From: Lotus japonicus
Lineage: Eukaryota > Streptophyta > Magnoliopsida > Fabales > Fabaceae
Direction of reading: 5' to 3'
Assembly (NCBI RefSeq): GCF_012489685.1
Contig: NC_080043.1
Span: 68,379,920 to 68,443,919, forward strand
DNA length: 64,000 nt
Shown: positions 1 through 9,778 of the stretch, piece after piece
Position numbering within the stretch: position 1 is the stretch's first letter
How the letters are laid out: each line of letters opens with the position of its first letter
Notes under the pieces: generated by a model
Database searches by the model: none
Told to the model about the DNA's origin: nothing
Seen by the model: only the letters and a program-made list of their open reading frames with translations
Made by a program: the position numbers and the translations under genes

Positions 1-108
1 GCACACTCAGAAAAACACGTTAGAGTACCACAATTGTTCATATCAAAAGGTTAACTTGTAATCATCAAAACATAGAGTTGTACTACTAGATCAAAACTTG
101 ATCTTACA
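1..108 (-). repeat. 3' LTR of copy A, first 108 bp only
   Basis: This is the reverse complement of the LTR start (TGTAAGATCAAG) seen at 17292, 27964 and 34227. The boundary at 108 follows a polypurine tract (read on minus: AAAAAGGGGGAGAT). The rest of the LTR lies left of the window, so the LTR pair of copy A cannot be compared for age. Confidence 0.95.
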
Positions 109-911
109 ATCTCCCCCTTTTTGATGATGACAAAACTAAGATTTTTGATGAACAGTTCTTAAACATTAAACTGAATTCACTCAGAGTTTAGAGATATAGA
201 ATAATACTTATCCTGATGTGAATAGTTTATCTTGCTCATTCTGAATTCAAGTCACTGCTTGATTCTGAGCTTAGCTCCCCGTGAATCTAATACTTGATGA
301 AAACGTTAGTAAAGTCTAGATTCTGAGCTAAATGGTGTAAGAGTTCAGAGTGAAAAACTTATGACAAAGATGAAAAACGAATAATCAGAGCGCATAAGTG
401 ATCAGAGTCATGGACAAGGTATCAGAGTCTTGGGTATCAGAGTCAACTTAGAATCACTTCAGAAGAAGTGAAATGTATTCCTTGTATTTGCCCAGTGACA
501 CATCTATGGTCATGAAGGTGGAACTCTTAAAATCTCCAAAAGAAAAATAAGTCACACTAACACATCTTACACATCAAAAACTGGGTTTACTCCCCCTTTT
601 TGTCATAAGCAAAAAGCTTGGGGTGTGAAAAACTTAGCTTGAAGTACAAGGTACTCCCCCTTAGAGAAGGTCTAAGTTTAAAGAAAATGAAAACGATGTA
701 AGAATCAGAGTTAGGCAAAAAAAAATAGAAGAGTTAATGCAAGGGATGAACGTGTACCACCGGTCAAGTGAGTAAATAGAAGGGTCAGTTACCAAGAACT
801 TAACCTCGAGAAACTGTAATAGCATTAACTTTCAGAGAGAAAGTGAAGCCTATAAAAAGCGTTGGAGAGAAAGGTAAGCTTCACACCTCGAATAATTTTC
901 AGTAAGAAAAA
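109..911 (-). other. 3' untranslated region of copy A with repeated polypurine motifs
   Basis: About 800 bp without an element-strand ORF. Read on minus, GGGGGAG-type purine tracts occur next to the LTR (about 109-125) and near 590 and 652, with a weaker one (GGGGAG) near 275. The tract touching the LTR is the expected plus-strand primer. Multiple polypurine tracts are a known Sirevirus feature. On the plus strand the right end of this region serves as upstream region for the opposite-strand ORF at 912. Confidence 0.75.
851..857 (+). promoter_or_regulatory. TATA box of the opposite-strand ORF, copy A
   Basis: TATAAAA lies 61 bases upstream of the ATG at 912, a spacing that allows a short 5' UTR. 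The same box at the same place is kept in copy B (27215-27221). The promoter role is inferred from sequence only. Confidence 0.55.
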
Positions 912-1304
912 ATGGCATCATACAGAATGGCATTAGAAGAGCTCAGAAGGAAGGCTTTTGAGGAAGATATGTTCCTCAATATTAGGCATCCCGATGGTAC
1001 AAAGACCATACAAGAGCTGACGAAGACACTGCGGGAAGAAGATCTTGGTCCAGAGATGGAGAAAGATCTGAAGGAGTTCCTCTGCTTCGTGGAGGAGATT
1101 CAGGAGCTTTGCCAGCGGGAGCTGAATCTGCTGGAAGAGAAGGAGACTGTGGAAAAGAGACTCAAGACGACAGAAGATAGTCTAGAGAGAGATGAGCTGA
1201 GCATCAAACTCGGCAACATAGAGTATACACTGGATCGTCTGGAGAAGGAAGGAGTGGAGCAGCGCCAAGAATGCAGAAGAATGAGGAAGGATCCTCCATT
1301 CTAG
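912..1304 (+). CDS. Opposite-strand accessory ORF of the Sirevirus (130 aa), copy A
   Basis: An intact ORF of 130 codons, antisense to the element, between the envelope-position ORF and the 3' LTR. The protein is charged and helical: from about residue 42 to 125 it is dense in Glu, Lys, Arg and Leu with heptad-like spacing, so a coiled coil is likely. No signal peptide, membrane segment or known domain is evident. Copy B keeps the ORF intact at 26768-27160, and the two proteins differ at only four positions (R12K, R41L, R92K, G113K) over 130. A TATA box lies upstream and AATAAA downstream in both copies, so it looks like a complete transcription unit convergent with the genomic RNA. I do not recognise its function. 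Antisense ORFs are known in some plant gypsy lineages, but I cannot tie this one to a named family. Confidence 0.7.
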   Translation: MASYRMALEELRRKAFEEDMFLNIRHPDGTKTIQELTKTLREEDLGPEMEKDLKEFLCFVEEIQELCQRELNLLEEKETVEKRLKTTEDSLERDELSIKLGNIEYTLDRLEKEGVEQRQECRRMRKDPPF

Positions 1305-1360
1305 ATGTAGGGAATAATGTATGATGGAAAGAATTATGATGTAAACATAGAACAATTATG

Positions 1361-1366
1361 AATAAA
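1361..1366 (+). terminator. Poly(A) signal-like AATAAA after the opposite-strand ORF, copy A
   Basis: AATAAA 57 bases past the stop at 1304. The same motif is kept in copy B on the other strand (26706-26711). It fits a plant near-upstream polyadenylation element; use is not shown. Confidence 0.45.
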
Positions 1367-1510
1367 ACGAGTTGAGCAAACATATGTGGCATAAGTATAT
1401 AGTTATGTATGCATATATAATCACAAACGAACAAAAGAGAATAAATAAATAAAAGGAAACAGAGTTTAACAAAGTTAACGAAAAAGAAGAAAAAGAAGAG
1501 ATCCTAAAAA

Positions 1511-4360
1511 CTAAGGTTTGTCAGTGCGTCTCAGAAGTTCCATCATCATTTGCTTCATCTCAAACAGCATGGATTCATGAGTGTCAAGACGTTGTTCCAT
1601 GATGTCGAGTCTGGAAGAGCTTGTCTGAGTAGAGCTGGAAGGAACATTCTGAGCAGCTTGAGGTTCTGGAATGGAAGCAGAAGCAGCAGGAGAAAACACA
1701 ACTGGTGCAAGTCGCTCTGCCTCAGCCTCAGCTTCAAGACGCTCTGCCTCAAGTTTGGCTTGTTCAGCCTGAGCTGCTGCTTGACGTGCAGCTTCTTCTT
1801 CTTGTTCTTTCTTTCTCTTGGCTTCTTCAATAGCTTCAAGAAGCTTATTTCTCTGTTCTAGTTCATGAAGAGCCACCCTCCTAGCAAGCCTTTGCTTTGC
1901 AGCCTCAATGCTCTGACAGCCCTCTGTATGCAGGAGCTGCATCATAATTGGAACTTGAGCCACTAGCCAAGTGCTCAGATTGGTCCACTCATCAGCCACA
2001 TGGTCAGCATTCTCACTGAGATCAGTCTGACCGTGCACATTGCAGAGCCTCAAAGAGGCTTCATGATAGAAAATATTGATGCACTCAGAGAGAGATGTGG
2101 GTTGAAGGTGAGTATAGGGAATTATGGAGAGGTTGGGTTCAGGAGAGGCTGAGTGATTGCTGCTATGGGCTTCAGAGGCACCTTGTGGAGAACCAATGTG
2201 AAACATGGGAGCATTGGGTTCAGAGGTTCCAAGGTGTGGGTCTGAAGTTTCAACCAGAGGGTGAGGTGATCTAACCGAGGATTGGTTAGACACTGATTGT
2301 TCAGGTTCAGGGTCTGGTTGAATGGGCTCTTGTTGGTCAGGGACAGGATGAGCTTGTTGAACTAAGGGGTCTGCCTCTTGGATAGGATTGGCCAAGATAG
2401 GTTCATCTGGGTCAACTACACGTTCAGGTCTAGGGCCAGGATATCTCCTAGGGCTTGGACAGGTAAGGTAATACTCTTCCAAGGCAGATACCTTCTCTTT
2501 CCTAACCTCCATGAATTTTCTAATTGATTCAGAGGTATTGGAGGGAGGAGAGTCAATGACATTGATTGGGAAGGATACAGGGGTGAAGGCTGTTGAAGAG
2601 TCTGTATCCGTGGTTCTGGCGGTAGGACGTGCTGATGCTCTGGGAGCAGAGTGATCAGACGTTCTGGGTTGTGGTTCTGATTGGTTGGGCTCGGGTTGGT
2701 CATGGATGATGGGTTCAGAAGGTAATGGGTCGTATGGAATGGTAAGGAGAGAGGTTGGATCTTCTGACCTAGAGGTTTGGGTCTGAAGCAAATTCCAGAG
2801 AGGTGCTTCAGTAGGAGAAGGTTGAAAGAAGGAAGATCTTGGGGAATATGGTGGCGTGGTGGTTTGTGCGGCTGGCTGGGATTCAGGAATAGGAGTGAGG
2901 GGATTTGAGGAGTGTTGAAGTAAGGCAGAAATAGGAAGTGCATCAAATAAATTCAAATCATCATCAGAAGCAAGTGCAAGCTTACTTGAATGTGCTGATG
3001 ATCGAGTCACTCTGGCAGGAGCTTCAGTCCTTCTGACCACTGCAGCAGCTGGTTCCACCCGAGTAGGCTTCACCACAATTCTGACCTTCTTCTGCTTCTT
3101 CTTTGGAGGACCATCCTCACTATCATCACCATCATCATCAGCAGGCTTGCTCTTCGGCTTCTTGACTAGAGGGACATCAGATTCCTCTGAGGATTCTTCC
3201 AGAACCATCTTCCTCTTGGTTTTCTTCTTGGGAGGAGAAGGAAACTCTGGTGCTGGTGGAAGTCTGCTGACAAAATCATCAAGGTCAATCTCGAATCCTT
3301 GAGCCCTGAGGTCTTCAACATAGCATCTGATGGCGTCAGGATGGTCTGCTTGAGTCCACAGAGGGTAGTCATTCAGAGGCATTCTTCTTCCTCTGATCTC
3401 AGAAGATGTGTCTTCATGAGCAGGAGCAATCTTCTTCTGGATTAAGCCCATCTTCTTCAAGGAGTTTGCAGTGAAGACATCACTGACAATTGTGCTTAAA
3501 TCCTCTGTGCAACCAGCATCGATCAAATCTTGCACCAAGTTGCTTTCAATGAGAAAGTCTGAGAGCAGCCTCCCAAAAGGGATATATTTGATTGCAGACT
3601 TGATGGAGGCTGTGGTGCGAGACTTCCGGATGCATTCCTTTAAGTAGGAGAACAGGAAGTAGGGAAGGCAGATCTTCTCCTTGTTCTGAATGAAGAACAG
3701 CATCGCCTTCTGGTTGAAGTTGATGTAGTCTGGAGAACTGCCCTTCGGTCTCTGGTTTATGCAGTTGAGCAGGATCTTGTGCCAGATTCTCAGTTTGGGG
3801 TGAAGGTCCATCACCTTGTAACTCGTCTTGCCCGGTTTGAAGGTGGTGTACAGGGCCTTGTTGACGATGTCCTTGGTGCTGGGTTTCAGCTTGGATTCCG
3901 TCAGTTGGAACCGATACCCATAAGCAGTTTCTGCTCCTAGCAGATTCACGAATGACTTCTCAGTGATGATGATCTTCCTGCCAAGAATGTGAGAGACCAC
4001 CTGAGTGTCATCGCAGTCTGCGTGCTTCCAGAATTCCTTTACCAATTTCTCATACACCGGTCCTCGAAGTCGATTGAAGTAGTTTCCCCAACCTTGAGCT
4101 TGGACTTCAGGACGAAGATCAAACCCATTTGCAGCCAAGTTGTCGAGGTTGAATCTCCATTCTGCCAGGACTTGGAGTTCCTCAGGAGGAAATACACAGT
4201 GAACGGCACAGCCCCGTTCTGCAATAGGAACAACCTGCTCTTGAGCTTGAACTTGTTCTTGTGCCGGGTTCTCAGAGCCTCGTTGACCCGTTGCCAAACC
4301 GACTACCATGTGAGGGAACTGAGGTGCATCTGCAGTAGATCTTCTGGTTTGTCTCACCAT
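1511..4360 (-). CDS. Envelope-position ORF of the Sirevirus (about 949 aa), copy A
   Basis: An open frame downstream of pol. I start it at the ATG at 4360 because this ATG is shared by copies A to D, whereas the upstream in-frame extension (to 4516) is out of frame in D. The N-terminal third is a compact domain resembling proteins annotated in plants as 'putative plant transposon protein' (recognised from memory). A long acidic, Pro/Ser/Gln-rich middle follows, with two basic clusters (PPKKKTKRK and PPKKKQKK) that look like nuclear localisation signals. The end is a Glu/Ala-rich coiled coil and a short second helix. I see no convincing signal peptide or transmembrane anchor, so an envelope role is only positional. 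B has frameshift deletions here, C is truncated, and D keeps only the first codons. Confidence 0.8.
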   Translation of the reverse strand: MVRQTRRSTADAPQFPHMVVGLATGQRGSENPAQEQVQAQEQVVPIAERGCAVHCVFPPEELQVLAEWRFNLDNLAANGFDLRPEVQAQGWGNYFNRLRGPVYEKLVKEFWKHADCDDTQVVSHILGRKIIITEKSFVNLLGAETAYGYRFQLTESKLKPSTKDIVNKALYTTFKPGKTSYKVMDLHPKLRIWHKILLNCINQRPKGSSPDYINFNQKAMLFFIQNKEKICLPYFLFSYLKECIRKSRTTASIKSAIKYIPFGRLLSDFLIESNLVQDLIDAGCTEDLSTIVSDVFTANSLKKMGLIQKKIAPAHEDTSSEIRGRRMPLNDYPLWTQADHPDAIRCYVEDLRAQGFEIDLDDFVSRLPPAPEFPSPPKKKTKRKMVLEESSEESDVPLVKKPKSKPADDDGDDSEDGPPKKKQKKVRIVVKPTRVEPAAAVVRRTEAPARVTRSSAHSSKLALASDDDLNLFDALPISALLQHSSNPLTPIPESQPAAQTTTPPYSPRSSFFQPSPTEAPLWNLLQTQTSRSEDPTSLLTIPYDPLPSEPIIHDQPEPNQSEPQPRTSDHSAPRASARPTARTTDTDSSTAFTPVSFPINVIDSPPSNTSESIRKFMEVRKEKVSALEEYYLTCPSPRRYPGPRPERVVDPDEPILANPIQEADPLVQQAHPVPDQQEPIQPDPEPEQSVSNQSSVRSPHPLVETSDPHLGTSEPNAPMFHIGSPQGASEAHSSNHSASPEPNLSIIPYTHLQPTSLSECINIFYHEASLRLCNVHGQTDLSENADHVADEWTNLSTWLVAQVPIMMQLLHTEGCQSIEAAKQRLARRVALHELEQRNKLLEAIEEAKRKKEQEEEAARQAAAQAEQAKLEAERLEAEAEAERLAPVVFSPAASASIPEPQAAQNVPSSSTQTSSSRLDIMEQRLDTHESMLFEMKQMMMELLRRTDKP

Positions 4361-4803
4361 TTTGAAGAGGTTGAAGGTTTGAGGTAGAAGATGAAGTTTG
4401 AAGGATGAAGAGAGATCGAGAGAGAAATCAAGAAGGAGGCGGTTTTGAAAAGCAGAGAGTGCGAGAGTGAAAACCGGAAGTGAGAGAGAACGTGTGTGTA
4501 TAGTGGGTTTTATCAAATAACCGTTGTTGATTCAAAAAGCACTTTAAGATCAACGGTTGAAAATTAAAGATAGATAGTAACAGTAAAATACACAATCACA
4601 CACAGGAGATAAGCATATCTACACGCAATCATAACAGACTGTCACACGGGCACAAGGAACTATGCATCAGAAATTCTGACGCACGTGTTGTTGTCTCAGC
4701 TTCAGAGTCAGTACCAGTGGGCACACACACTCTGATTGAGTTACCTTCTGGACTAGACATCTTCTGATCAAGAAGTATCATAGTCAGAGGTTCTGATCCA
4801 TCT
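4361..4803 (-). promoter_or_regulatory. Pol to envelope-ORF spacer with inverted repeat and promoter-like leader, copy A
   Basis: This spacer carries an inverted repeat (AACCGTTG at 4519-4526 and CAACGGTT at 4551-4558). Read on minus, a TATA-like ACTATACACACAC follows, then a pyrimidine-rich CTCTCTC leader up to the ATG. The layout recurs at 23554-23996, 31123-31570 and 39396-39840. The inverted repeat contains core MYB-type words (CCGTTG/CAACGG). An internal promoter for the downstream ORF is inferred, not shown. Confidence 0.4.
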
Positions 4804-7800
4804 TCACTCTGGACAAAAGTCCATGTTTAGATTTTTCAGAATAAAATTAAATCTATCTTCAGCTAAGGGCTTTGTAAAGATATCTGCCCATTGATGGTCA
4901 GTATCAACAAACTTCAGAAGAAGTACGCCCTTCTGTACATAATCTCTAATAAAATGATACTTTACCTCAATGTGCTTTGCCCTTGAATGCAAGATAGGAT
5001 TCTTACTCAATGAGATTGCAGCAGTGTTATCACAATAGATTGGGATATTGCTCTCAAGGATCTGATAATCCTCCAGCTGATGTTTCATCCAGAGCATCTG
5101 AGTGCTGCATATTGCTGCTGAGATATATTCTGCCTCTGCAGTTGATAGTGCAATGGTTGATTGCCTCTTGCTTGCCCATGAGACTAGATTGCTTCCCAGA
5201 AATTGACAATTTCCAGAAGTACTTTTTCTCTCTGTTCTATCTCCAGCATAATCAGCATCACAATAACCTGAAAGCTTATACTCTGATGTTTTCTTATACA
5301 TCAAGCCAAGGTTAGTGGTGCCTTTCAGATACCTTAGGATCCTCTTAACAGCAGTTAAGTGAGTTTCCCTTGGATCTGATTGGAAACGAGCACATAAGTG
5401 AACACTAAATAATATGTCTGGCCTAGATGCAGTTAAGTATAGAAGTGAACCTATCATACCACGATAGAGCTTCTGACATACTTTACCACTTTTATCTTCT
5501 TTCTCCAAAATGCATGTAGGATGCATTGGAGTCTTGGCCACTGTAGATTCCAGCATATTGAACTTCTTCAGAAGTTCTTTAGTGTACTTGCTCTGATGGA
5601 TATATGTTCCTTCTGGTGTTTGATCAACTTGTATTCCCAGAAAGTACTTTAATTCTCCCATCATACTCATCTCAAATTCAGCCTGCATCATCTCAGAAAA
5701 TTCTTTGCATAAAGATTGATTAGCAGAACCAAATATAATATCGTCAACATAAATTTGCACAATTAAGATATCATCTTTATAAGTCTTGCAAAAAAGAGTT
5801 GTATCTACTTTACCCCTTACAAACTCATTCTCCAGAAGGAATGAGCTAAGTCTCTCATACCATGCTCTGGGAGCTTGCTTCAGACCGTAGAGTGATTTCT
5901 TCAATTTGAACACATGGTCTGGTTTCTTTTCATCTTCAAAACCTGGGGGTTGATGAACATAGACTTCCTCTGAGATATAACCATTTAGGAAGGCACTCTT
6001 TACGTCCATCTGATGTAGAACTATGTTGTGATTTACTGAGAAGGAGATCAACAGTCTAATTGCCTCCAGTCTTGCTACCGGAGCAAATGTTTCAGTGTAG
6101 TCTATTCCTTCCTGCTGGCTGTAGCCTTGAGCAACTAGCCTTGCCTTGTTTCTGACTACATCTCCTTTCTCATTTAGCTTGTTTCTGAATACCTATTTCG
6201 TTCCAATAACATGGACATTCTCAGGCTTCTTCACTAAGCTCCAAACATCGTTCTTGGAGAATTGATTCAATTCTTCTTCCATGGCCAGAATCCAATCCTT
6301 GTCCTGAAGAGCTTCATCTATGGACTTGGGTTCAATTAAGGACACCAATCCTTTCAGACTCAGCAAGGTCTCTTCAGAGGGTCTGAAGGCAGATCTGGTT
6401 CTGACTGGTTCATCTTTGTTGCCCAGAATCAATTCCTTAGGATGAGCTGCAGTGATTCTGCTCTTCTTCAGAGTTTGTGAGTTAGAGGGACCAGCTTCTT
6501 CCTCTGGTTCATCTTCCTCTGGCTCAACTTCCTCTGGAGCTTTGCCTTTGTCAGAAACATTAATGGTTAAATCTGCAAACTTTTCAACTAGCTTTGACTG
6601 GTCAGAGTCAAGCTTATCATCAAATCTAACATGAATAGATTCTTCAATAGTCTTAGCATCAGTATTATAAAATCTAAAACCTTTAGATCTATCAGAATAA
6701 CCAAGTAATAGACACTTAGAAGACTTAGCATCAAATTTATGCAATCTATCCTTAGTATTGAGAACATAACAAACACAGCCAAAAGGATGAAAATAAGAAA
6801 TGTTGGGTTTTATGTTCTTCCACAATTCATAAGGAGTCTTATTCAGAATTGGTCTCACAGAGATTCTGTTCTGAATGTAACATGCTGTATTTACTGCCTC
6901 TGCCCAAAAGTGCTTAGCCATGCCAGTTTCTTGGAGCATGGTTCTAGCCATCTCCTGAAGAGTTCTGTTCTTCCTCTCAACAACACCATTTTGTTGAGGA
7001 GTTCTGGGACAAGAGAAACCATGTGCAATTCCATAGGAATCAAACAGACTCTCAAACTTGTCATTCTCAAACTCTCCACCATGGTCACTTCTGACACGCA
7101 CAATCCTACAAGCCTTCTCGTTTTGCACTTGAGCAATGAAGGTAGAGAACACAGCATGAGACTCATCCTTGCGGGTTAGAAACTTTACCCATGTCCAGCG
7201 GCTATAGTCATCAACGATAACCATCCCATATCTCTTGCCACCTATAGACTCAGTTTTCACTGGTCCAAAAAGGTCGATATGCAGAAGTTCCAACGGCCTT
7301 GAGGTTGAGACAACATTCTTTGCCTTGAAAGGGACTTTTGTGAATATGCCTTTCTGACATGCTTCACAAAGAGCGTCTGAAGCGAACTTCAGATTGGGTA
7401 AGCCCCTGACAAGGTTTAGCTTGCTCAGCTGAGAAATCTTTCTCATACTGGCATGCCCTAACCGTCTATGCCATACCCACTGCTCTTCATTAACAGACAG
7501 AAGGCACTTCACATTCTGAGCCTCCAACTCAGATAATCTGATCTTATAAATGTTGTTCTTCCTCTTGCTGTTAAACAGAATAGAGCCATCGATCTGACTT
7601 ACAGCCCGGCAGGACTTTTGATTGAATATAACATCATAACCCTTGTCAGCTAATTGACTTATAGACAATAAGTTATGTGTTAAACCGTCTACCAATAAAA
7701 CATTATCAATGCATGGACTACTATCTACACAAATAGTACCAGTACCAACAATTTTACCCTTTTCATTTCCTCCGAAGCCAACTTCGCCTCCAGGCTTAAG

Positions 7801-7908
7801 TTTCAGCTCTCGGAACATACGCTTTTCTCCCGTCATGTGACGCGAGCATCCACTGTCCAGATACCATGATTGGTGTTTCAGTGGAGCTATCAAGGATATC
7901 TGCAACAT
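4804..7908 (-). pseudogene. pol: Copia pol (PR-IN-RT-RNaseH) with one in-frame stop, copy A
   Basis: A frame of 1034 codons from the ATG at 7908, overlapping the end of gag by 113 nt. Protease has the active-site DSG (D18). The integrase HHCC finger is at H147, H152, C181, C184, and the catalytic triad is at about D212, D275, E311. Reverse transcriptase has YVDD near residue 720, and the RNase H DADYAGD follows near 883. A TAG at 6193-6195 replaces the Trp codon found in B, C and D, splitting the frame just where RT begins. Function of the family is reverse transcription of the element RNA and insertion of the cDNA. The stop should abolish RT and RNase H from this copy unless read through; its context is not the CARYYA type. 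Confidence 0.92.
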
Positions 7909-9706
7909 AGATGATCTTGTCCTTAGGTACCCACTTTCTGGGTCCTCTTTTGTTAGTTACCCCAGAGGTTCTGATCACCTTGGGTGTCTCAACATAATAT
8001 TTTAAAGGAATATTTGCATGATATTTAGTCATAGAGAAAGATCCCTTTTTAAGAGGATGTTTAGCAACTTTAGCAGGTATAGGATCAGGCAATATGGTAC
8101 CAGAGGGAACAAAGCATTCATACAAGGATTTAGCTTTAGACACAGAAGGCTCATTTCTAATTGGTTTAGAATAGCCAATGCCATGCATTCCATTTCTGCT
8201 TACGCCATAGATCATTGAAGCCATTAAGCTTCTATCTACGTTTTTAGCCAGGAATCTTTGAAAAGATTTTTCATACTTAGATTCATGCTTACTATCAGAG
8301 GCATCGCAGGCAATAACTTCTTCTAACTTAGCAATTTGATTCTTAAGCACAGAGTTAGAATTAACTAAAGCATGGTTATCATTTTTCAAATCAGATATGA
8401 TTTTCTCATGTTCAGAAGGAGTTTTAGAAACAGCAGATAAGTTCTTTTTCAGCTTCTTATGCTTAGACAACAAGGAGTTATACTTATCCATGATATCAGA
8501 CAAAGCATGTTTCAGTTCAGAGGTAGAGAAGGAAGCGAATACCTCATTTTCATCGTCAGAGTCTGGATCTCCTTCTGATTCTGAGTCAGAGTCAACAGCT
8601 TCCTTTGACTCTGCTCCTTTGTCTTTGACAATGGCCATGAGTCCTTGGACTTCACCATCAGAGTCAACATCCTCTGACTCTGATTCATCGAATGTCACCA
8701 TCAGACTCTTCTTGGTCTTGAAGTGCTTCTTTGGCTTCTTGTCTTTCTTCAACTTTGGACAATCACTTTTGTAGTGCCCAGATTCTTTGCACTCAAAGCA
8801 TGTGACTTCCCTGATTGAAGACTTCTTCTGGCCTGAGGACTCATACTTGCCTTTTGCCTTTCCAGAGCCTTTGAACTTGCTCTGCCTGTGCTTCCAGATG
8901 CGGTTGAGTCTCTTGGAGATCAGAGTCAGCTCATCTTCACCAGAATCTTCTGATGCTTCTTCAGATTCTTCTTCTTCAGTTAGAAGAGCCTTTGACTTCT
9001 CAACCTTAGCCTTTTCAGATTTGGATTTCAAGGCTATGGACTTTTTCCTCAGATCTTGCATCTCTGAGCGTTTCAGCTCATGGCATTTCAAAATGCTGAT
9101 GAGTTCTTCTAAACTCATATTCTCAACGTCTCTCGTGAGCTCTATTGAAGTCACCAAAGGCATCCAGCTTTCAGGAAGACACCTGATGACCCTTATGACA
9201 TGATCTTTTGTTGTGTAGCTTTTGTTGAGAGGTCGTATGCCAGCTACAAGCAATTGAAATCTGGAGAACATTTCTTCAATGGACTCATTTGGCTCCATGA
9301 TGAAGGATTCATACTTTTGGATCAAAGACAATGCCTTTGATTCTTTGACTTTCTTGTTTCCTTCATGAGACATCTTCAGATAATCAAAAATGCCTTTAGC
9401 AAACTCACGATCTGTAATCTTCTGGTACTCCTCATAAGAAATAGCACTTAGAAGAATTGCTCTTGCTTTGTGATGTTGTGAGTACAGCTTCTTTTGATCT
9501 GCAGTCATCTCTGACCTTGGGATCTTCTTGCCATCTGCATCAACTGGACGCTCGTAGCCATCCACAATAATATCCCAGAGATCTGCATCGAAACCCAGAA
9601 AGAAACTTTCCAGTCTATCTTTCCAATATTCGAACCTTTGACCGTCGAACATAGGAGGCTTTGCATTGTAACCATCTCTTTGAGTTTCACTAGTGGTGGC
9701 AGCCAT
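7796..9706 (-). CDS. gag: Copia gag (636 aa), copy A
   Basis: Nucleocapsid precursor that packages element RNA in cytoplasmic particles. The ATG at 9706 lies 59 bases past the primer site. The N-terminal half (about residues 10-240) is the UBN2-type gag domain of copia elements. A CCHC zinc knuckle (CX2CX4HX4C, starting at residue 303) follows, flanked by acidic Ser/Glu repeats, then a coiled-coil stretch. The ORF continues about 50 residues past the point where pol opens in the +1 frame, ending in VPRAET. The frame is intact here; B has a stop and D has a stop and a frameshift. The same overlap with pol in A, B and D suggests a real recoding arrangement rather than decay. Confidence 0.9.
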   Translation of the reverse strand: MAATTSETQRDGYNAKPPMFDGQRFEYWKDRLESFFLGFDADLWDIIVDGYERPVDADGKKIPRSEMTADQKKLYSQHHKARAILLSAISYEEYQKITDREFAKGIFDYLKMSHEGNKKVKESKALSLIQKYESFIMEPNESIEEMFSRFQLLVAGIRPLNKSYTTKDHVIRVIRCLPESWMPLVTSIELTRDVENMSLEELISILKCHELKRSEMQDLRKKSIALKSKSEKAKVEKSKALLTEEEESEEASEDSGEDELTLISKRLNRIWKHRQSKFKGSGKAKGKYESSGQKKSSIREVTCFECKESGHYKSDCPKLKKDKKPKKHFKTKKSLMVTFDESESEDVDSDGEVQGLMAIVKDKGAESKEAVDSDSESEGDPDSDDENEVFASFSTSELKHALSDIMDKYNSLLSKHKKLKKNLSAVSKTPSEHEKIISDLKNDNHALVNSNSVLKNQIAKLEEVIACDASDSKHESKYEKSFQRFLAKNVDRSLMASMIYGVSRNGMHGIGYSKPIRNEPSVSKAKSLYECFVPSGTILPDPIPAKVAKHPLKKGSFSMTKYHANIPLKYYVETPKVIRTSGVTNKRGPRKWVPKDKIIYVADILDSSTETPIMVSGQWMLASHDGRKAYVPRAET

Positions 9707-9764
9707 TGTTTTTCACACCGGCCCGGATCACTGAACACTGTTAGGTGTGGTAATCAGAACTTGC

Positions 9765-9776
9765 GCTCTGATACCA
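9765..9776 (-). other. Primer binding site, copy A
   Basis: Read on minus, TGGTATCAGAGC, complementary to the 3' end of initiator Met tRNA, two bases after the LTR end (CCTTCA then AT). It marks the junction of 5' LTR and leader. Confidence 0.93.
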
Positions 9777-9778
9777 AT

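Noticed and set aside
1550..1861. ORFs opposite the envelope-position ORF and similar ones at 3989-4387 and 6739-7179
   Set aside because: They mirror the codon pattern of the real gene on the other strand and carry no start, promoter or domain of their own, unlike the ORF at 912.
6193..6195. TAG in pol of copy A as a programmed readthrough site, by analogy with SIRE1
   Set aside because: Copies B, C and D have a Trp codon here and the following context is not the CARYYA type, so a plain nonsense mutation is more likely.
8397..8774. Ser-rich ORF on plus (also at 19584-19961 minus)
   Set aside because: Antisense shadow of the acidic Ser/Glu gag segment; it appears in each gag copy and has no features of its own.
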